A stretch of 64,000 nt of DNA from an uncultured Marinomonas sp. (GTDB lineage Bacteria; Pseudomonadota; Gammaproteobacteria; Pseudomonadales; Marinomonadaceae): assembly GCA_938009755.1 (NCBI GenBank), contig CALLIL010000009.1, positions 1 to 64,000 of the forward strand, given 5' to 3'. The translations under genes were made by a program, and so were the position numbers. The notes under the pieces are model-generated. The model saw only the letters and a list, made by a program, of their open reading frames with translations. It was not told the origin of the DNA and made no database searches. Positions within the stretch are counted from its first letter, which is position 1. Each line of letters opens with the position of its first letter. Shown here piece after piece: positions 1-7,973 of this stretch.

Positions 1-96
1 GAAGAAACATCATTGAATCCTATACTTTGCGCGCACAACTCACCTAAGCCATCGAGTATGGCTGCTCGTTTCTGCGTGGAATTATTTACTACTTGA
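1..96 (+). CDS. possible 3' end of a gene cut by the window edge
   Basis: Frame 1 is open from the window edge to a TGA at 94-96 and would encode 31 residues ending ARFCVELFTT. The hydrophobic/aromatic spacing resembles the last helix of LysR-type regulators, but the piece is too short to assign. It would converge on ahpC. It may equally be a chance open frame. Confidence 0.3.
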   Translation, partial: EETSLNPILCAHNSPKPSSMAARFCVELFTT

Positions 97-100
97 GGGG

Positions 101-142
101 ATTATTTACGCGCACCGCTTTGAGTCGATGCGCGTAAATAAT
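101..142. repeat. 14-bp perfect inverted repeat between convergent ends
   Basis: ATTATTTACGCGCA (101-114) is repeated as its exact reverse complement at 129-142 with a 14-nt loop. It lies just downstream of the ahpC stop and of the possible gene end at 96. No T-run follows on either strand, so it is not a classical intrinsic terminator; it may be an mRNA 3'-stabilising hairpin or a protein site. Confidence 0.5.
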
Positions 143-164
143 GGTTGCTAGATCTAAATATGCT

Positions 165-722
165 TTAGATTTTGCCAACTAGGTCTAGTGATGGCGCTAA
201 TGTTTCTTCGCCTTCTTTCCATTTTGCTGGGCAAACTTCACCTGGGTGAGCGGCTACGTATTGAGCTGCTTTTACTTTGCGAAGTAGGTCTTCAGCGTCA
301 CGGCCGATACCTTCAGCAGTGATTTCCATTGCTTGGATAGTACCTTCTGGATCGATCAAGAAAGTAGCACGGTCTGCAAGGCCTTGACCTTCACGCATCA
401 CACCGAAGTTGTTTGTGATGTTGCCAGACTGGTCGCCAACCATGAAGTAATCGATTTTACCGATTGTGTCAGAGCTGTCGTGCCATGCTTTGTGAGTGAA
501 GTGTGTGTCTGTAGAAACAGAAAATACTTCAACGCCGCGAGATTTAAGTTCTTCGTATTTGTCTGCAACATCGCCAAGCTCAGTTGGGCAAACAAATGTG
601 AAGTCAGCTGGGTAGAAGAAGAATACAGACCATTTGCCTAGTACGTCTTTTTCAGAAATTTCAACGAATTCGCCAGATTTGTAAGCAGAAGCGTTAAACG
701 GTTTTAGTTGAGTGTTTACCAT
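165..722 (-). CDS. ahpC: AhpC-type 2-Cys peroxiredoxin
   Basis: Alkyl hydroperoxide reductase subunit C: a cytosolic thiol peroxidase reducing H2O2, organic peroxides and peroxynitrite, normally recycled by AhpF or a thioredoxin-type reductase. The 185-residue protein has the peroxidatic Cys in FTFVCPTE (about residue 45) and the resolving Cys in GEVCPAKW (about residue 164), the length and layout of E. coli AhpC. The ATG at 722 is preferred because GGAG lies 8 nt upstream; a TTG five codons earlier overlaps that ribosome site. No ahpF is seen beside it, so the electron donor must be elsewhere. It is monocistronic. Confidence 0.95.
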   Translation of the reverse strand: MVNTQLKPFNASAYKSGEFVEISEKDVLGKWSVFFFYPADFTFVCPTELGDVADKYEELKSRGVEVFSVSTDTHFTHKAWHDSSDTIGKIDYFMVGDQSGNITNNFGVMREGQGLADRATFLIDPEGTIQAMEITAEGIGRDAEDLLRKVKAAQYVAAHPGEVCPAKWKEGEETLAPSLDLVGKI

Positions 723-893
723 GTGATGTATCTCCAATATTTCTTTTTAAAAGAATGAAAAGTTAAAAAGTATTTCTTAGTGCGTTACCAACAAGATTCA
801 TATTAGGGGAAATATTAAAATTAAAGAAATTGTTATTATCTAAAATATTGATTAATAAAAGCTATCGAGGTGTATTTTGTTTATCAAACCTCA
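723..893. other. ahpC upstream region
   Basis: AT-rich 170-bp stretch holding the promoter of ahpC. I saw no convincing OxyR tetrad (ATAG-N7-CTAT twice); only isolated half-like elements occur near 860-870. Confidence 0.4.
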
Positions 894-895
894 TA

Positions 896-930
896 AAAAA
901 AGCCCCAAAAGACTTTGCTCTTGGGGCTTT
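896..930 (-). terminator. intrinsic terminator of the TRAP operon
   Basis: AAAGCCCCAA (899-908) and TTGGGGCTTT (921-930) form a 10-bp stem with a 12-nt loop. On the minus strand the stem is followed by a run of seven T, right after the stop of the TRAP large permease at 960. Confidence 0.85.
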
Positions 931-959
931 CAGGCGTTACTGAGCGCGACGAAAAGCGC

Positions 960-2267
960 TTAGTTTTGTGACATGGTGGTCGGCAAATACGTGACAATCT
1001 CAGGAAATACACTGATGAGCAAAATGGCGAGGCCAATCAATAGGAAGAAAGGCAACGCGGCTTTTGCCACATACAAGATATTTTTCCCCGTGAGGGACTG
1101 AATCACAAAGAGGTTGAAGCCAACCGGCGGTGTGATTTGTGACATCTCTACCACCAAAACGATAAAAATACCGAACCATAATAAGTCGATATTTGCCGCT
1201 TGAACCATAGGCAACACAACCGCCACCGTCAGTACGACAACTGAAATACCGTCAAGAAAGCAGCCCAATATCACGAATAAAATCGTCAGGTAAAAAATCA
1301 ATTCCATTGGCGAAAGTGACATACCACCGATCCACACGGCAAGTGCTTTTGGTATGCCTAAGAAGCCCATTGCTAAGGTTAAGAAATGTGCGCCGACCAA
1401 AATGAAGCCGATCATACAAGAGCTTTTCACAGCGCCCAATAAGCTTTCCATAAAACTGTGGCGGCTTAGAGAACCAGTGAATGCGGCCAATATTAACGCG
1501 CCAGTCACACCAATAGCCGCGGCTTCCGTTGGTGTTGTGATGCCGCCATAAATGGAGCCTAAGACAAAGCCAATTAATCCAACCACAGGCAAAAGTTTAG
1601 ATAAGCCTTGGATTCGTGCTGACCAGCTGGTTTCGTGTCCGGTGCTTTTTGGTAGTTCGTCTTTGTGTAGATGTCCCCAAATCATGGTGAAGCCCATGAA
1701 CAAAGACACTAGCAACAAACCCGGTAATGCGCCTGCGATAAATAAGCGAGCAATAGAGACTTCGGCTGCAACACCGTAAACGATCAAGATAATCGATGGT
1801 GGAATCAGCAAGCCTAAAGTGCCTGAACCGGCAAGTGTGCCAATCGCCATGCGGTCGCTGTAACCTTGCTTACGAAGCTCTGGTAAGGTCATGCGTCCAA
1901 TGGTCGCCGCAGTGGCCGCGGACGACCCTGATACCGCAGCGAAAATACCGCAACTTAGAATGTTTACATGCAATAATTTTCCCGGTACGCCGCCAAGCCA
2001 AGGCGACAAACCTTTGAACAGGTCTTCTGATAAACGAGTACGAAACAGCACTTCGCCCATCCAGATAAACAAAGGCAAAGCGGTCAGTGACCAAGCCGTA
2101 CTTGCGCCCCAGCTAGACGTCGCGAAGAGCAAATCGATTTGGTAGTTCTCAGATAAAATCAGCCCTAATCCACCAATGGTGATGAGGGTAAACGATACCC
2201 AAACACCCATGGATAAAAGGAAGAACATTCCGAACGCCAGTAAAATGGAGATCCACATCATGTCCAT
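960..2267 (-). CDS. TRAP transporter large permease (DctM family)
   Basis: Twelve-TM-class subunit of a tripartite ATP-independent periplasmic transporter, the Na+-driven translocation channel in the inner membrane. The 435 residues match the family length and carry the Gly-rich DctM motifs (for example AAVSGSSAATAATIGRM at about 114-130, then GSGTLGLLIPPS at about 147-158). The ATG at 2267 shares its A with the TAA of the small-permease gene and has GGAGG upstream, so the two are translationally coupled. The substrate is not readable from the permease. Confidence 0.93.
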   Translation of the reverse strand: MDMMWISILLAFGMFFLLSMGVWVSFTLITIGGLGLILSENYQIDLLFATSSWGASTAWSLTALPLFIWMGEVLFRTRLSEDLFKGLSPWLGGVPGKLLHVNILSCGIFAAVSGSSAATAATIGRMTLPELRKQGYSDRMAIGTLAGSGTLGLLIPPSIILIVYGVAAEVSIARLFIAGALPGLLLVSLFMGFTMIWGHLHKDELPKSTGHETSWSARIQGLSKLLPVVGLIGFVLGSIYGGITTPTEAAAIGVTGALILAAFTGSLSRHSFMESLLGAVKSSCMIGFILVGAHFLTLAMGFLGIPKALAVWIGGMSLSPMELIFYLTILFVILGCFLDGISVVVLTVAVVLPMVQAANIDLLWFGIFIVLVVEMSQITPPVGFNLFVIQSLTGKNILYVAKAALPFFLLIGLAILLISVFPEIVTYLPTTMSQN

Positions 2268-2785
2268 TAGATTTCCTCCATCGACAATGTGTCTTCGTGT
2301 TCACAATACGTTGGGTTTTTGCCCAATAGTAAGGTGACGAGAGCATCTAGAATCGCCAAGTTTAACGCAATCACGCCGACAGCCACTGGCACTTGAGGAA
2401 TCCATAATGGCACCGGAATGTAGCCATAAGAAACTTCCTCGTAGATATAAGATTCGTACACCATGAATGAGCAGGAGTAAGACAAGAAACACATCAGAGC
2501 CAGAGAGAGTACAAGAATCGAGCCTTCTTGTATTTTGCGTGGCACAGGAGAAAAACGTTGAATCAATAAGGTAACGCGAATGTGACCACCTTCACGAAAG
2601 GTGTATGCCAGCCCCAGAAAGGTGGATGCTGCCAGTGCATAACCTGCAAAATCTTCAGCAGAAGGCACAATAAAACCGAAAACACGTCCGATAATTTGCG
2701 CTAATAAAAGTAAGGTAATAATGACAATGCCTAAACCAGAAAGAAGGCCAGAGGCGAAGTAGAGTTTTTCTTTGAGTTGGCTCAT
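2267..2785 (-). CDS. TRAP transporter small permease (DctQ family)
   Basis: Four-TM membrane subunit that couples the binding protein to the DctM channel. It has four hydrophobic segments and the DctQ-like stretch around EDFAGYALAASTFLGLAYTFREG. The annotated ATG begins MSQLKEKLYF. A GTG three codons upstream (2794) sits 11 nt after AAGGA and may be the true start; the earlier GTG at 2821 lacks a ribosome site. It is second in the order binding protein, small permease, large permease. Confidence 0.88.
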   Translation of the reverse strand: MSQLKEKLYFASGLLSGLGIVIITLLLLAQIIGRVFGFIVPSAEDFAGYALAASTFLGLAYTFREGGHIRVTLLIQRFSPVPRKIQEGSILVLSLALMCFLSYSCSFMVYESYIYEEVSYGYIPVPLWIPQVPVAVGVIALNLAILDALVTLLLGKNPTYCEHEDTLSMEEI

Positions 2786-2821
2786 AGGGTTCACTTTTGG
2801 TGATGTCCTTGTAAACCTCAC

Positions 2822-2857
2822 CCTAGACCTCCCATTTTTAATAGGAAGGCTAGGGCG
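2822..2857 (-). other. hairpin between dctP-like and dctQ-like genes
   Basis: CCCTAG/CTAGGG arms with an inner CCT/AGG pairing form an imperfect stem-loop in the 65-bp gap after the binding-protein gene. There is no clear T-run. Such hairpins commonly protect or partly terminate the mRNA so that the binding protein is made in excess over the permeases; that role is inferred here. Confidence 0.5.
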
Positions 2858-2886
2858 GTGTTTAGTTTTCTAAAATGAAAAGAAGA

Positions 2887-3849
2887 TTAATTCTCGTAGC
2901 GAGACAAGATTACGTCGATGTCCTTTGGTGCTTCTGCTTTCCATTCTGTAGACATGGTTTCACCGATTTCTTTTAGTTCTGCGACTAATTCTGCAGAAGG
3001 CTTAGAAACCGTCATACCATTCTCGATCAAGATTGCTCGGTCTTTCGCGGCACGCGCAGCTACGCCTGCCCAACCAGCACTTTCTGCGTTAGCCGCAGCA
3101 TCTAAGATGATTTGTTGAGTGGTTTTGTCTAAACGACGGAATGCGCGTTTATTGGCAACCACAATGTTTTTTGGTACCCAAGCGTTGATTTCCGTAAAGT
3201 AATTAACATAATCCCATGCTTGGCTACTAACACCCGTTGAAGGCGACGTAACCATGGCTTGAATAATGCCCGTACTGAATGCTTGTGGGATGTCTGGAGT
3301 TTGTACCGTAGTTGGTGTTGTTCCCATTAAGTCCGCTAGACGAGAAGTTGATGGGCTGTAAGCTCGCATTTTTGCGCCTTTCAAATCAGCCAAGGTGTTC
3401 ACAGGCTCTTTGCTGTAAAGGCTTTGAGATGGCCAAGCAACTGCATAAAGCAGAATCATGCCGTCTTTGTCTAAGGCTTTTTTGACAGAAGGCTTAGCGG
3501 CTTCCCATAATTTTTCTGCTTCAGGGTAGGTGGTTGCTAAAAAGGGAATGTTGTCGTGCTTATAGATTGGGTTTTCATTGCCTAAAATTCCCAAAAACAC
3601 TTCACCCATTTGAACTTGGCCTGTTTTTACAGAGCGCGGAATTTCTGTGTGTTTTACTAAAGACGCACCAGAGTGGACGGTGATATCGAGCTCGCCCTGA
3701 GTATTGTCTTTGATTTCTTGAGCGAAGTTATACGCGATTTGAGTTGGTAAGTTGCCGTCACCGTAAGGCGTTGGCATGTGCCATTTCGCGGCAAGTGCGC
3801 CTGTAGAAACAAGTCCGCCGATAAGTAAAGCACTGGTTAATTTCAACAT
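2887..3849 (-). CDS. TRAP transporter substrate-binding protein (DctP family)
   Basis: Periplasmic solute receptor of the TRAP system. The 320 residues begin with a signal peptide (MLKLTSALLIGGLVSTGALA, cleavage about residue 20-21). The family signature follows, including the substrate-carboxylate-binding Arg region in LKGAKMRAYSPSTSRL (about 155-170). It recognises an organic acid by family analogy; the exact ligand (C4-dicarboxylate, keto acid or other) is not determined. The start has AGAGGAA 9 nt upstream. First gene of the operon; a candidate sigma-54 promoter lies just upstream. Confidence 0.93.
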   Translation of the reverse strand: MLKLTSALLIGGLVSTGALAAKWHMPTPYGDGNLPTQIAYNFAQEIKDNTQGELDITVHSGASLVKHTEIPRSVKTGQVQMGEVFLGILGNENPIYKHDNIPFLATTYPEAEKLWEAAKPSVKKALDKDGMILLYAVAWPSQSLYSKEPVNTLADLKGAKMRAYSPSTSRLADLMGTTPTTVQTPDIPQAFSTGIIQAMVTSPSTGVSSQAWDYVNYFTEINAWVPKNIVVANKRAFRRLDKTTQQIILDAAANAESAGWAGVAARAAKDRAILIENGMTVSKPSAELVAELKEIGETMSTEWKAEAPKDIDVILSRYEN

Positions 3850-3893
3850 GGTTTTTATTCCTCTGAGGGTGGTAAGTGGGTTGATGTCTAATA

Positions 3894-3909
3894 AGCATTT
3901 TTTGCGCCA
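3894..3909 (-). promoter_or_regulatory. candidate sigma-54 promoter for the TRAP operon
   Basis: On the minus strand TGGCGCAAAAAATGCT keeps the invariant GG and GC dinucleotides exactly 10 nt apart and departs from TGGCACG-N4-TTGCW at three positions. It lies 45 bp upstream of the binding-protein ATG. C4-dicarboxylate TRAP and Dct systems are often sigma-54 dependent, but no DctB/DctD pair is present here. Confidence 0.4.
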
Positions 3910-4034
3910 TGTTTACGATTTTGCTGTGTAAGGTTTTTTACCTTTAAATAATCTTTTCATTCTTGCTCTTTAGAACCTTTGGCGTGAAGTGAGGCTTGCG
4001 TTATGCTGTGGGCAATTTCAGAGGAAGGCTTAAA

Positions 4035-4628
4035 ATGAACAAATTGATTTCGTTGTTATTGAAAGGCATGGTGGCGGTTTTACCGATTGGCTTAACGATT
4101 TATTTGATTTACTGGTTGTTAGCAACAGGTGAGGCTTTAGCGCAACCTTTGTTGTTATGGCTCATTCCAGATCAATATTACTTTCCTGGTTTAGGATTAA
4201 TTGCCAGTTCAATAGGCTTGGTGATTGTCGGTTTTTTGGTCAATGTTTATGGTGTTCGCTATGTGGTAAAAGCCAGTCAAGACCTGTTTGAGCGCATTCC
4301 TTTTGTAAAGTCCATTTATGGTGCGTTTAAAGACATGATGATGGTTTTTAACCAAGCCGAAAATAAACAGATGAAAAGTGTAGTGTCGATAGAATGGAAC
4401 GGCGCGCAAGTGATTGGCTTTATTACTGCTGAACAGACAGGAAAAAGGCTGTTTGGCGACCAAGATTTGGTTGGTGTATACGTGCCATTAAGTTATCAAA
4501 TTGGTGGCATGACATTGTATCTTTCTCGAGATCGCTTAACGGAGCTCGACATAGGAGTAGAAGAAGCGATGAGGCTTGCACTAACTGCGGGCGTCCAAAG
4601 TCAATCCGCACCAAAAGAGAGCCTTTGA
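4035..4628 (+). CDS. DUF502 family membrane protein
   Basis: A 197-residue inner-membrane protein with two N-terminal hydrophobic segments (about residues 5-30 and 50-75) and a soluble C-terminal part; function unknown in the family. ATG 4035 is chosen over upstream in-frame starts because GAGGAAGG precedes it by 6 nt. Its stop at 4628 abuts the start of the flavoprotein fragment at 4629, suggesting the two genes once formed an operon that was later interrupted. Confidence 0.85.
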   Translation: MNKLISLLLKGMVAVLPIGLTIYLIYWLLATGEALAQPLLLWLIPDQYYFPGLGLIASSIGLVIVGFLVNVYGVRYVVKASQDLFERIPFVKSIYGAFKDMMMVFNQAENKQMKSVVSIEWNGAQVIGFITAEQTGKRLFGDQDLVGVYVPLSYQIGGMTLYLSRDRLTELDIGVEEAMRLALTAGVQSQSAPKESL

Positions 4629-4946
4629 ATGCGTTCTGAAAACAAACAAAAGACCGTATTGGTGATAGGTGCCGGTCCAGCAGGTTTAATGGCGGCAGAA
4701 AGCATTTGTGCCGCAGGTCATCAAGTTCAGGTTTATGACGCGAAGCCCAGCGCTTGTCGTAAGTTTTTATTGGCTGGCGTTGGCGGAATGAACATTACCC
4801 ATTCGGAAGCGTATCCTGAGTTTATTCAACGCTATTACGATAAAGCCAACTGGCTCGATTCCGCGATTCGTCAGTTTGATGCCGATGCCTTGCTCGGGTG
4901 GGCTTACTACCTAGATTTTAGGGATAAATTCTCTTTAAAAGGTTAG
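4629..4946 (+). pseudogene. 5' fragment of a BaiN/TIGR03862-type flavoprotein gene
   Basis: The first about 90 codons match the intact flavoprotein at 10500-11726 closely: the FAD-binding GAGPAGLMAAE, then DAKPSACRKFLLAGVGGMNI and SEAYPEFIQRYYDKA are shared. After FDADALLGW the similarity stops, and 14 unrelated codons run into a TAG at 4944-4946. At roughly 300 of 1200 nt it cannot make a working enzyme. The two copies are clearly diverged (AESICAAG against AEGIRAAG, for instance), so this is not a very recent duplication. It marks the left border of the siderophore block. Confidence 0.85.
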
Positions 4947-5617
4947 GTTAATTTAGAGAGGGGATCGCTTTTAGCATATGCACCAAATAAAAAGAAATTC
5001 CATGCTTGCTCAAAATAATCATCTTGAGCTTTGATGGAACTATAGGTTGTGTTTCCTAACATTGCGTCATTCGATGGCCCAAAAACGATGGAGTGCAACA
5101 AATGCATTGCTAATTTCTCAGGGGAGCCTTGACACAAGAAACTTGACGCTTGTGCTTCTTTAACTAGCATAACCAAACTGTCCATAATTGGATCGCTATA
5201 TGGTTGGTCTGCTTGGATGGCAACGAAAAATTTGGACTCACTAAGGGCGATGCGTTTAAAGGCAACCATTTCAGGGTCTAAGTTCACAGTAAGAAACCAG
5301 CGAGCAATGTGTTTGAGTTGTTCTAGCTTATTACCTTCGCTACTTATTTCTTCAATTTCTAATGCTAATTTATCCACGATGCGGCAACGCATACTGGCAA
5401 CAACCGCTTGAAAAAGCTCAAGTTTTGAGGGATAACGGCGATAAATTGTATCCTTTCCTGCACTGCATGCGGATGCAACCTGTTCAATAGAGGTTGCGGC
5501 ATACCCCTGTGTTGCAAATAAATTGGCAGCGGTACTGATGATTCTTTTCGATGTTTCCTCAGCCCTATTTTTTGAAGGCCTTCCTGAGCGTTTTTCTTTA
5601 TTAGGCTGTTCTATCAT
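4943..5617 (-). CDS. TetR family regulator of the siderophore-uptake operon
   Basis: A 224-residue regulator with a TetR_N helix-turn-helix at about residues 25-70 (ATSIEQVASACSAGKDTIYRRY) and a C-terminal ligand domain of the AefR-like type. The ATG has GGAGAG 5 nt upstream. It is divergent from the TonB receptor; the 24-bp palindrome in the shared 196-bp intergenic region is the obvious operator, so it probably represses the receptor operon and itself. The stop overlaps the end of the flavoprotein fragment by 4 bp. The ligand is unknown; a siderophore or xenobiotic is possible. Confidence 0.88.
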   Translation of the reverse strand: MIEQPNKEKRSGRPSKNRAEETSKRIISTAANLFATQGYAATSIEQVASACSAGKDTIYRRYPSKLELFQAVVASMRCRIVDKLALEIEEISSEGNKLEQLKHIARWFLTVNLDPEMVAFKRIALSESKFFVAIQADQPYSDPIMDSLVMLVKEAQASSFLCQGSPEKLAMHLLHSIVFGPSNDAMLGNTTYSSIKAQDDYFEQAWNFFLFGAYAKSDPLSKLT

Positions 5618-5660
5618 TATCTCTCCTATTTATTTCCCATTTTTTATCTGCCCATAAGTC

Positions 5661-5690
5661 ATGAGTCACAGGACTGTTTCCTGTGATCAT
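5661..5690. promoter_or_regulatory. TCACAGGA/TCCTGTGA inverted repeat
   Basis: TCACAGGA (5666-5673) and TCCTGTGA (5679-5686) are perfect arms around a 5-nt centre, extended by ATGA/TCAT outside a single-base bulge. It lies in the leader of the TetR gene and may be a second operator or an mRNA hairpin. Confidence 0.45.
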
Positions 5691-5736
5691 GGACAATAAC
5701 AATTTGAGCCAAAATTTTCCTTATTATAGCAAAAAT

Positions 5737-5760
5737 AAACTGGACGGGTGCGTCCCGTTT
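5737..5760. promoter_or_regulatory. probable TetR operator (24-bp palindrome)
   Basis: AAAC-t-GGACG-GGTG-CGTCC-c-GTTT is symmetric except for one position in each arm. The GGACG-N4-CGTCC core is GC-rich within otherwise AT-rich DNA. Size, symmetry and position between divergent tetR and receptor genes fit a TetR-family operator. Confidence 0.7.
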
Positions 5761-5780
5761 GATTTATATTCATCTCAATT

Positions 5781-5799
5781 GCTAATGCGAATCAATATC
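5781..5799. promoter_or_regulatory. Fur box upstream of the TonB receptor
   Basis: GCTAATGCGAATCAATATC matches the 19-bp Fur consensus GATAATGATAATCATTATC at 15 of 19 positions. It lies 14 bp before the receptor ATG at 5814, where bound Fe-Fur would block transcription or early elongation. This fits an iron-repressed siderophore operon. Confidence 0.7.
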
Positions 5800-5813
5800 A
5801 ACAAAAATATAAA

Positions 5814-7973
5814 ATGAAGGCTAATAATCTTATGACCATAGCTACATCTAAGAAAATTTCGATTTCAATTGTGACTTTTTCACTCTTTCATGGCATCACA
5901 GGTTATGCCTTTGAAGCTGATAACTCACTGCCAACACTTGTGATAGAAGAGGAAGCGTTGGCAAGTTCAACAGAAGATCAGTACTTAAAAGATGATTCTA
6001 GTAGTGCAACTAAAAGTGCTTCATCTATGTTAGAAGCGGCGCAATCCGTTTCAGTTATTACTCGTAAACAGATGGATGATCAAAGTGCGAAAACAGTAAA
6101 AGAAGCCTTAAATTACACCTCTGGGGTGTTATCAACGACTAATGTTACGAGCCGATACGACAGCGTTTTTATACGGGGCTTTGGTGGATTTGGTACGGCA
6201 ACCCGTTCCGTAGACTTTTTAGATGGATTAAAACTGCCAAGAGGGCAAGGCTTCTTGGTATCTTCTATCGAGGCATTTTTACTAGATCGTATTGATGTAT
6301 TAAAAGGCCCGTCCGCCTTGTTGTATGGTAACACTAGCCCTGGTGGATTAGTGAATCAGGTTAGCCGTTCACCTGATTCTAATCCTTATAACGAAGCAAA
6401 TATTACAATTGGTACAGATAATTATCTGCAAGGGAGTATTACTACCCAAGGAGCAATCGATAAAGAAGGGAAATGGCAATATAGTTTGACTGGAGTGAGC
6501 ACCTATGCAGATAGTCAATATGATGATGTTAGCGAAGAGCGAATTGCCTTGGCGCCAGTTATAAAGTGGACTCCAAATAATAAAACACAATTGACACTAA
6601 GAGCTTTGTATCAAGAAGACCCTGAAGGTGGGTATTTTAATTCTATTTACTCTAGATCATTGGCTGATAGCGAGTATAAAACAGCACTGAGTAGGGATCT
6701 AAATGTCGGCGACCCAAGCTTTGACGATTATGAGCGAGAGCAATATTACTTTGGTTATGAGCTAGACCATGTCATTAACGACATGATTAGTATTAGTTCA
6801 AAAGCAAGGTATTTTTCCGCGGAACAGGATTTCCAAGGCATACAAATGAGTGGTGAGCTCACCAGTGATGGTCTTTTACCTAGAGCCGCTGCACATTCTA
6901 TTGAAGATGTAGAAAGTTTTACGGCAGATAACTTTGTGCAGTTTGATTTCAACACCGAAGGCGTTCAGCATACAGCGCTCGTCGGCTTAGATTACCAACA
7001 GACAACGAGCAACTGGGAGTATTTGTACGGTGTCGTCGATTCTCTTGATGTAACATCGCCTGTGTACGGTATCACTGTAGACTCACTTACCACTTTTGCT
7101 GATAGTAAGCAGACATTAGAACAAACCGGAATCTACTTGCAAGATCAGCTAAAAGTAGGTCGTTTAACGGCTCTTTTCGGTACTCGTTATGATTGGACAA
7201 AACAAGAAACCGAAAACAGGTTAACAGACTCAGTAAGCAATCAATCTAGTGGAGCATCGAGCCATCGAGCTGGGTTACATTACTTATTTGATAACAATGT
7301 CGCACCTTATATTAGTTACTCTACCTCGTTTGAACCAACTGTTGGTGTGGATGCTGACGGAAATGATTTCGTTCCAACAGAAGCAGAACAATGGGAACTT
7401 GGGGTTAAATTCAAACCTTCTGTTATAGATGCGCTTATCACACTTTCTGTCTTTGATATTGTTCAAGAAAATGTATTAACAGCAGGAACAACCGCAGGTT
7501 TTTACGTCCAACAAGGTGAGGTTCAATCTCGTGGAGTTGAGCTAGAAGTACGCGGTCAAGTCAGTGAAAACTTAGAGTTGATCGGTGCTATTACCGGATT
7601 AGACACACAGACGACAGAATCGACGGTAGCTGAAAATATAGGCAAACGCCCTCAAACCTCTCCTGAATATTATGCGTCTTTATGGGCGAACTACAGCTTC
7701 CTTGATGGGGTAAGTGTTGGCAGTGGTATTCGTACTGTTGGTTCTAGTTATGCGAATGATGCTAATACCATCAAAACAGACGGTTATACCTTAGTGGATG
7801 CAAAAATCAGTTATAACCTAGGTGCTTTAAATCCCTTATTTAAAAATATAGATACAACCTTAAGCATTTCTAATCTGTTCGATGAAGAGTACTACGCTAG
7901 CTGCAGCTATAACTATTACTGTCAATACGGTGATGGAAGAGAAGTGCTGCTTAATGCTAGCTACAAATGGTAA
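5814..7973 (+). CDS. TonB-dependent siderophore receptor
   Basis: Outer-membrane gated channel importing a ferric siderophore with energy from TonB-ExbBD. The 719-residue protein has a signal peptide (about 1-34), a TonB-box-like TLVIEE at 41-46, a plug domain (about 65-170, with GGLVNQVSR near its end), and a beta-barrel finishing NASYKW with a terminal aromatic residue. The length is normal for the FpvA/FhuA-like class. An alternative ATG at codon 7 is possible, as neither start has a strong ribosome site. It is followed, with overlap, by the SIP gene. The siderophore cannot be told, and no biosynthesis genes are present. Confidence 0.95.
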   Translation: MKANNLMTIATSKKISISIVTFSLFHGITGYAFEADNSLPTLVIEEEALASSTEDQYLKDDSSSATKSASSMLEAAQSVSVITRKQMDDQSAKTVKEALNYTSGVLSTTNVTSRYDSVFIRGFGGFGTATRSVDFLDGLKLPRGQGFLVSSIEAFLLDRIDVLKGPSALLYGNTSPGGLVNQVSRSPDSNPYNEANITIGTDNYLQGSITTQGAIDKEGKWQYSLTGVSTYADSQYDDVSEERIALAPVIKWTPNNKTQLTLRALYQEDPEGGYFNSIYSRSLADSEYKTALSRDLNVGDPSFDDYEREQYYFGYELDHVINDMISISSKARYFSAEQDFQGIQMSGELTSDGLLPRAAAHSIEDVESFTADNFVQFDFNTEGVQHTALVGLDYQQTTSNWEYLYGVVDSLDVTSPVYGITVDSLTTFADSKQTLEQTGIYLQDQLKVGRLTALFGTRYDWTKQETENRLTDSVSNQSSGASSHRAGLHYLFDNNVAPYISYSTSFEPTVGVDADGNDFVPTEAEQWELGVKFKPSVIDALITLSVFDIVQENVLTAGTTAGFYVQQGEVQSRGVELEVRGQVSENLELIGAITGLDTQTTESTVAENIGKRPQTSPEYYASLWANYSFLDGVSVGSGIRTVGSSYANDANTIKTDGYTLVDAKISYNLGALNPLFKNIDTTLSISNLFDEEYYASCSYNYYCQYGDGREVLLNASYKW

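Noticed and set aside
840-880. possible OxyR site upstream of ahpC
   Set aside because: Only scattered ATAG/CTAT-like half sites with wrong spacing; not enough to call.
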